From positions 1 to 41,135 of the forward strand of contig JAGWAO010000004.1 in NCBI GenBank assembly GCA_021296315.1: a stretch of DNA of 41,135 bases. The letters are read 5' to 3'. The notes below the pieces were generated by a model. It was not told the DNA's origin and searched no databases. It saw only the letters and a program-made list of their open reading frames with translations. The DNA is from Acidimicrobiia bacterium (GTDB taxonomy: Bacteria; Actinomycetota; Acidimicrobiia; Acidimicrobiales; Aldehydirespiratoraceae). Every line of letters begins with the position of its first letter. Position 1 is the first letter of the stretch. Positions 40,742 through 41,135 of this stretch are shown here, in pieces. The translations under genes were made by a program, and so were the position numbers.

Positions 40742-41110
40742 TCAGCCGAGCAAGTCCGTCAGATCGATCACTATCAGGACGGTCAGCAGCCCGATGATCC
40801 CCGCGTTGAGCGCGGTGATCAGCCACCGGTAGCGGTGCCTGGTCCGCTGGAAGCGCCGGATGCTCAGGACGTTGAACACAATGGCCACCGCGCCGATGGC
40901 CAGACCGAGACCCGAGCCCACCCCCGAGGCGATTCCGGCCGCGGGCAGCAGCCACGGGAACAGCACGTAGGCCAGGAAGCAGCGCACACCCGACACCACC
41001 ACCGAAGTGCTGAAGACCCTCTCGGTCGGGGCCTGGGGTGGGACGCCGGGGTGCGACGTGTCGGGATCGGCGGCCGCGGTCACCGACACAGCGTGCCACG
41101 CCCCCGGCAC
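40742..41110 (-). CDS. Small membrane protein, unknown function
   Basis: 122-residue protein with three hydrophobic segments (about residues 37-58, 62-81 and 96-121). The conserved-looking region GVRCFLAYVLFPWLLPAAGIASGVGSGLGLAIGAVAIVFNVLSIRRFQRTRHRYRW, with a polar loop of Arg residues between the second and third segments, resembles small uncharacterised actinobacterial membrane proteins. The first 30 residues are Pro/Asp-rich and likely cytoplasmic or disordered. The start is uncertain: GTG codons at 41110, 41089 and 41083 all lie in frame. It precedes the mutase on the same strand, separated by a palindrome. Confidence 0.72.
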   Translation of the reverse strand: MPGAWHAVSVTAAADPDTSHPGVPPQAPTERVFSTSVVVSGVRCFLAYVLFPWLLPAAGIASGVGSGLGLAIGAVAIVFNVLSIRRFQRTRHRYRWLITALNAGIIGLLTVLIVIDLTDLLG

Positions 41111-41127
41111 ACCGACACCCCATTCGC

Positions 41128-41135
41128 GAACTGGC
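41128..41135 (+). repeat. Palindrome cut by the window end
   Basis: The last eight bases GAACTGGC match the left arm of the intergenic palindrome family. The rest lies outside the window. It is the first element beyond the upstream side of the small membrane protein gene. Confidence 0.6.

Overview
The window is very GC-rich, tightly packed chromosomal DNA from an actinobacterium, most likely a member of the class Acidimicrobiia or a close relative. The evidence is a mycothiol-dependent formaldehyde dehydrogenase closely resembling mycobacterial MscR, an F420-type LLM oxidoreductase, the actinobacterial small families DUF3039 and DUF2277, a LigB-type ATP-dependent ligase, frequent GTG starts, and many genes whose -10 box (TAGNNT) lies only 6-8 nt before the start codon, as expected for leaderless mRNAs. 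No rRNA, tRNA, prophage, insertion sequence or CRISPR array was seen.

Layout. 1-1121: 3' end of an archaeal-type valyl-tRNA synthetase. 1261-4938 (minus): response regulator, histidine kinase and Tat-exported flavin amine oxidase operon. 5025-7922: surE and an ABC-F ATPase. 8002-12099: a DNA repair neighbourhood with ATP-dependent ligase, DUF3039 protein, a membrane-anchored peptidoglycan-binding-like protein, an HhH-GPD glycosylase and an AlkD-like glycosylase (minus). 12123-15158 (minus): class C beta-lactamase-like lipoprotein, MBL hydrolase and mscR. 15332-20515: DUF2277, pcm, a five-bladed-propeller protein, a YczE-like membrane protein, threonine aldolase and guanine deaminase. 20632-23919: haloalkane dehalogenase, a vapBC toxin-antitoxin pair, an Fpg/Nei-type glycosylase and engB. 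24126-28955: class V aminotransferase, nitronate monooxygenase-like and acyl-CoA dehydrogenase genes (minus), then an LLM oxidoreductase. 29100-32712: CBS-less IMP dehydrogenase, a small basic protein, P450 and SDR. 33033-36623: glycerophosphodiesterase lipoprotein, then ispD-ispF-rlmB (minus). 36647-41110: a Crp-family regulator, meaB, a frameshifted methylmalonyl-CoA mutase and a small membrane protein.

The most unusual feature is a family of about 49-bp intergenic imperfect palindromes (outer arms GAACTGGCAGC and GCTGCCAATTC, with an inner hairpin that covaries between copies). Fourteen full copies at eight loci, plus one cut by the window end, are present. They stand singly or in tandem with a period of 70-72 bp. 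They occupy every convergent gene junction that has room for them (five of five). A bidirectional terminator or REP-like role is an inference. A separate 44-bp repeat before engB has the same 72-bp period, and an about 84-bp dispersed element occurs twice.

Other points of note are a probable 16-nt deletion that breaks methylmalonyl-CoA mutase, a vapBC promoter with four operator-like repeats spaced exactly 11 bp apart, and a lipoprotein signal peptide in front of the beta-lactamase-like gene that has no normal start codon.
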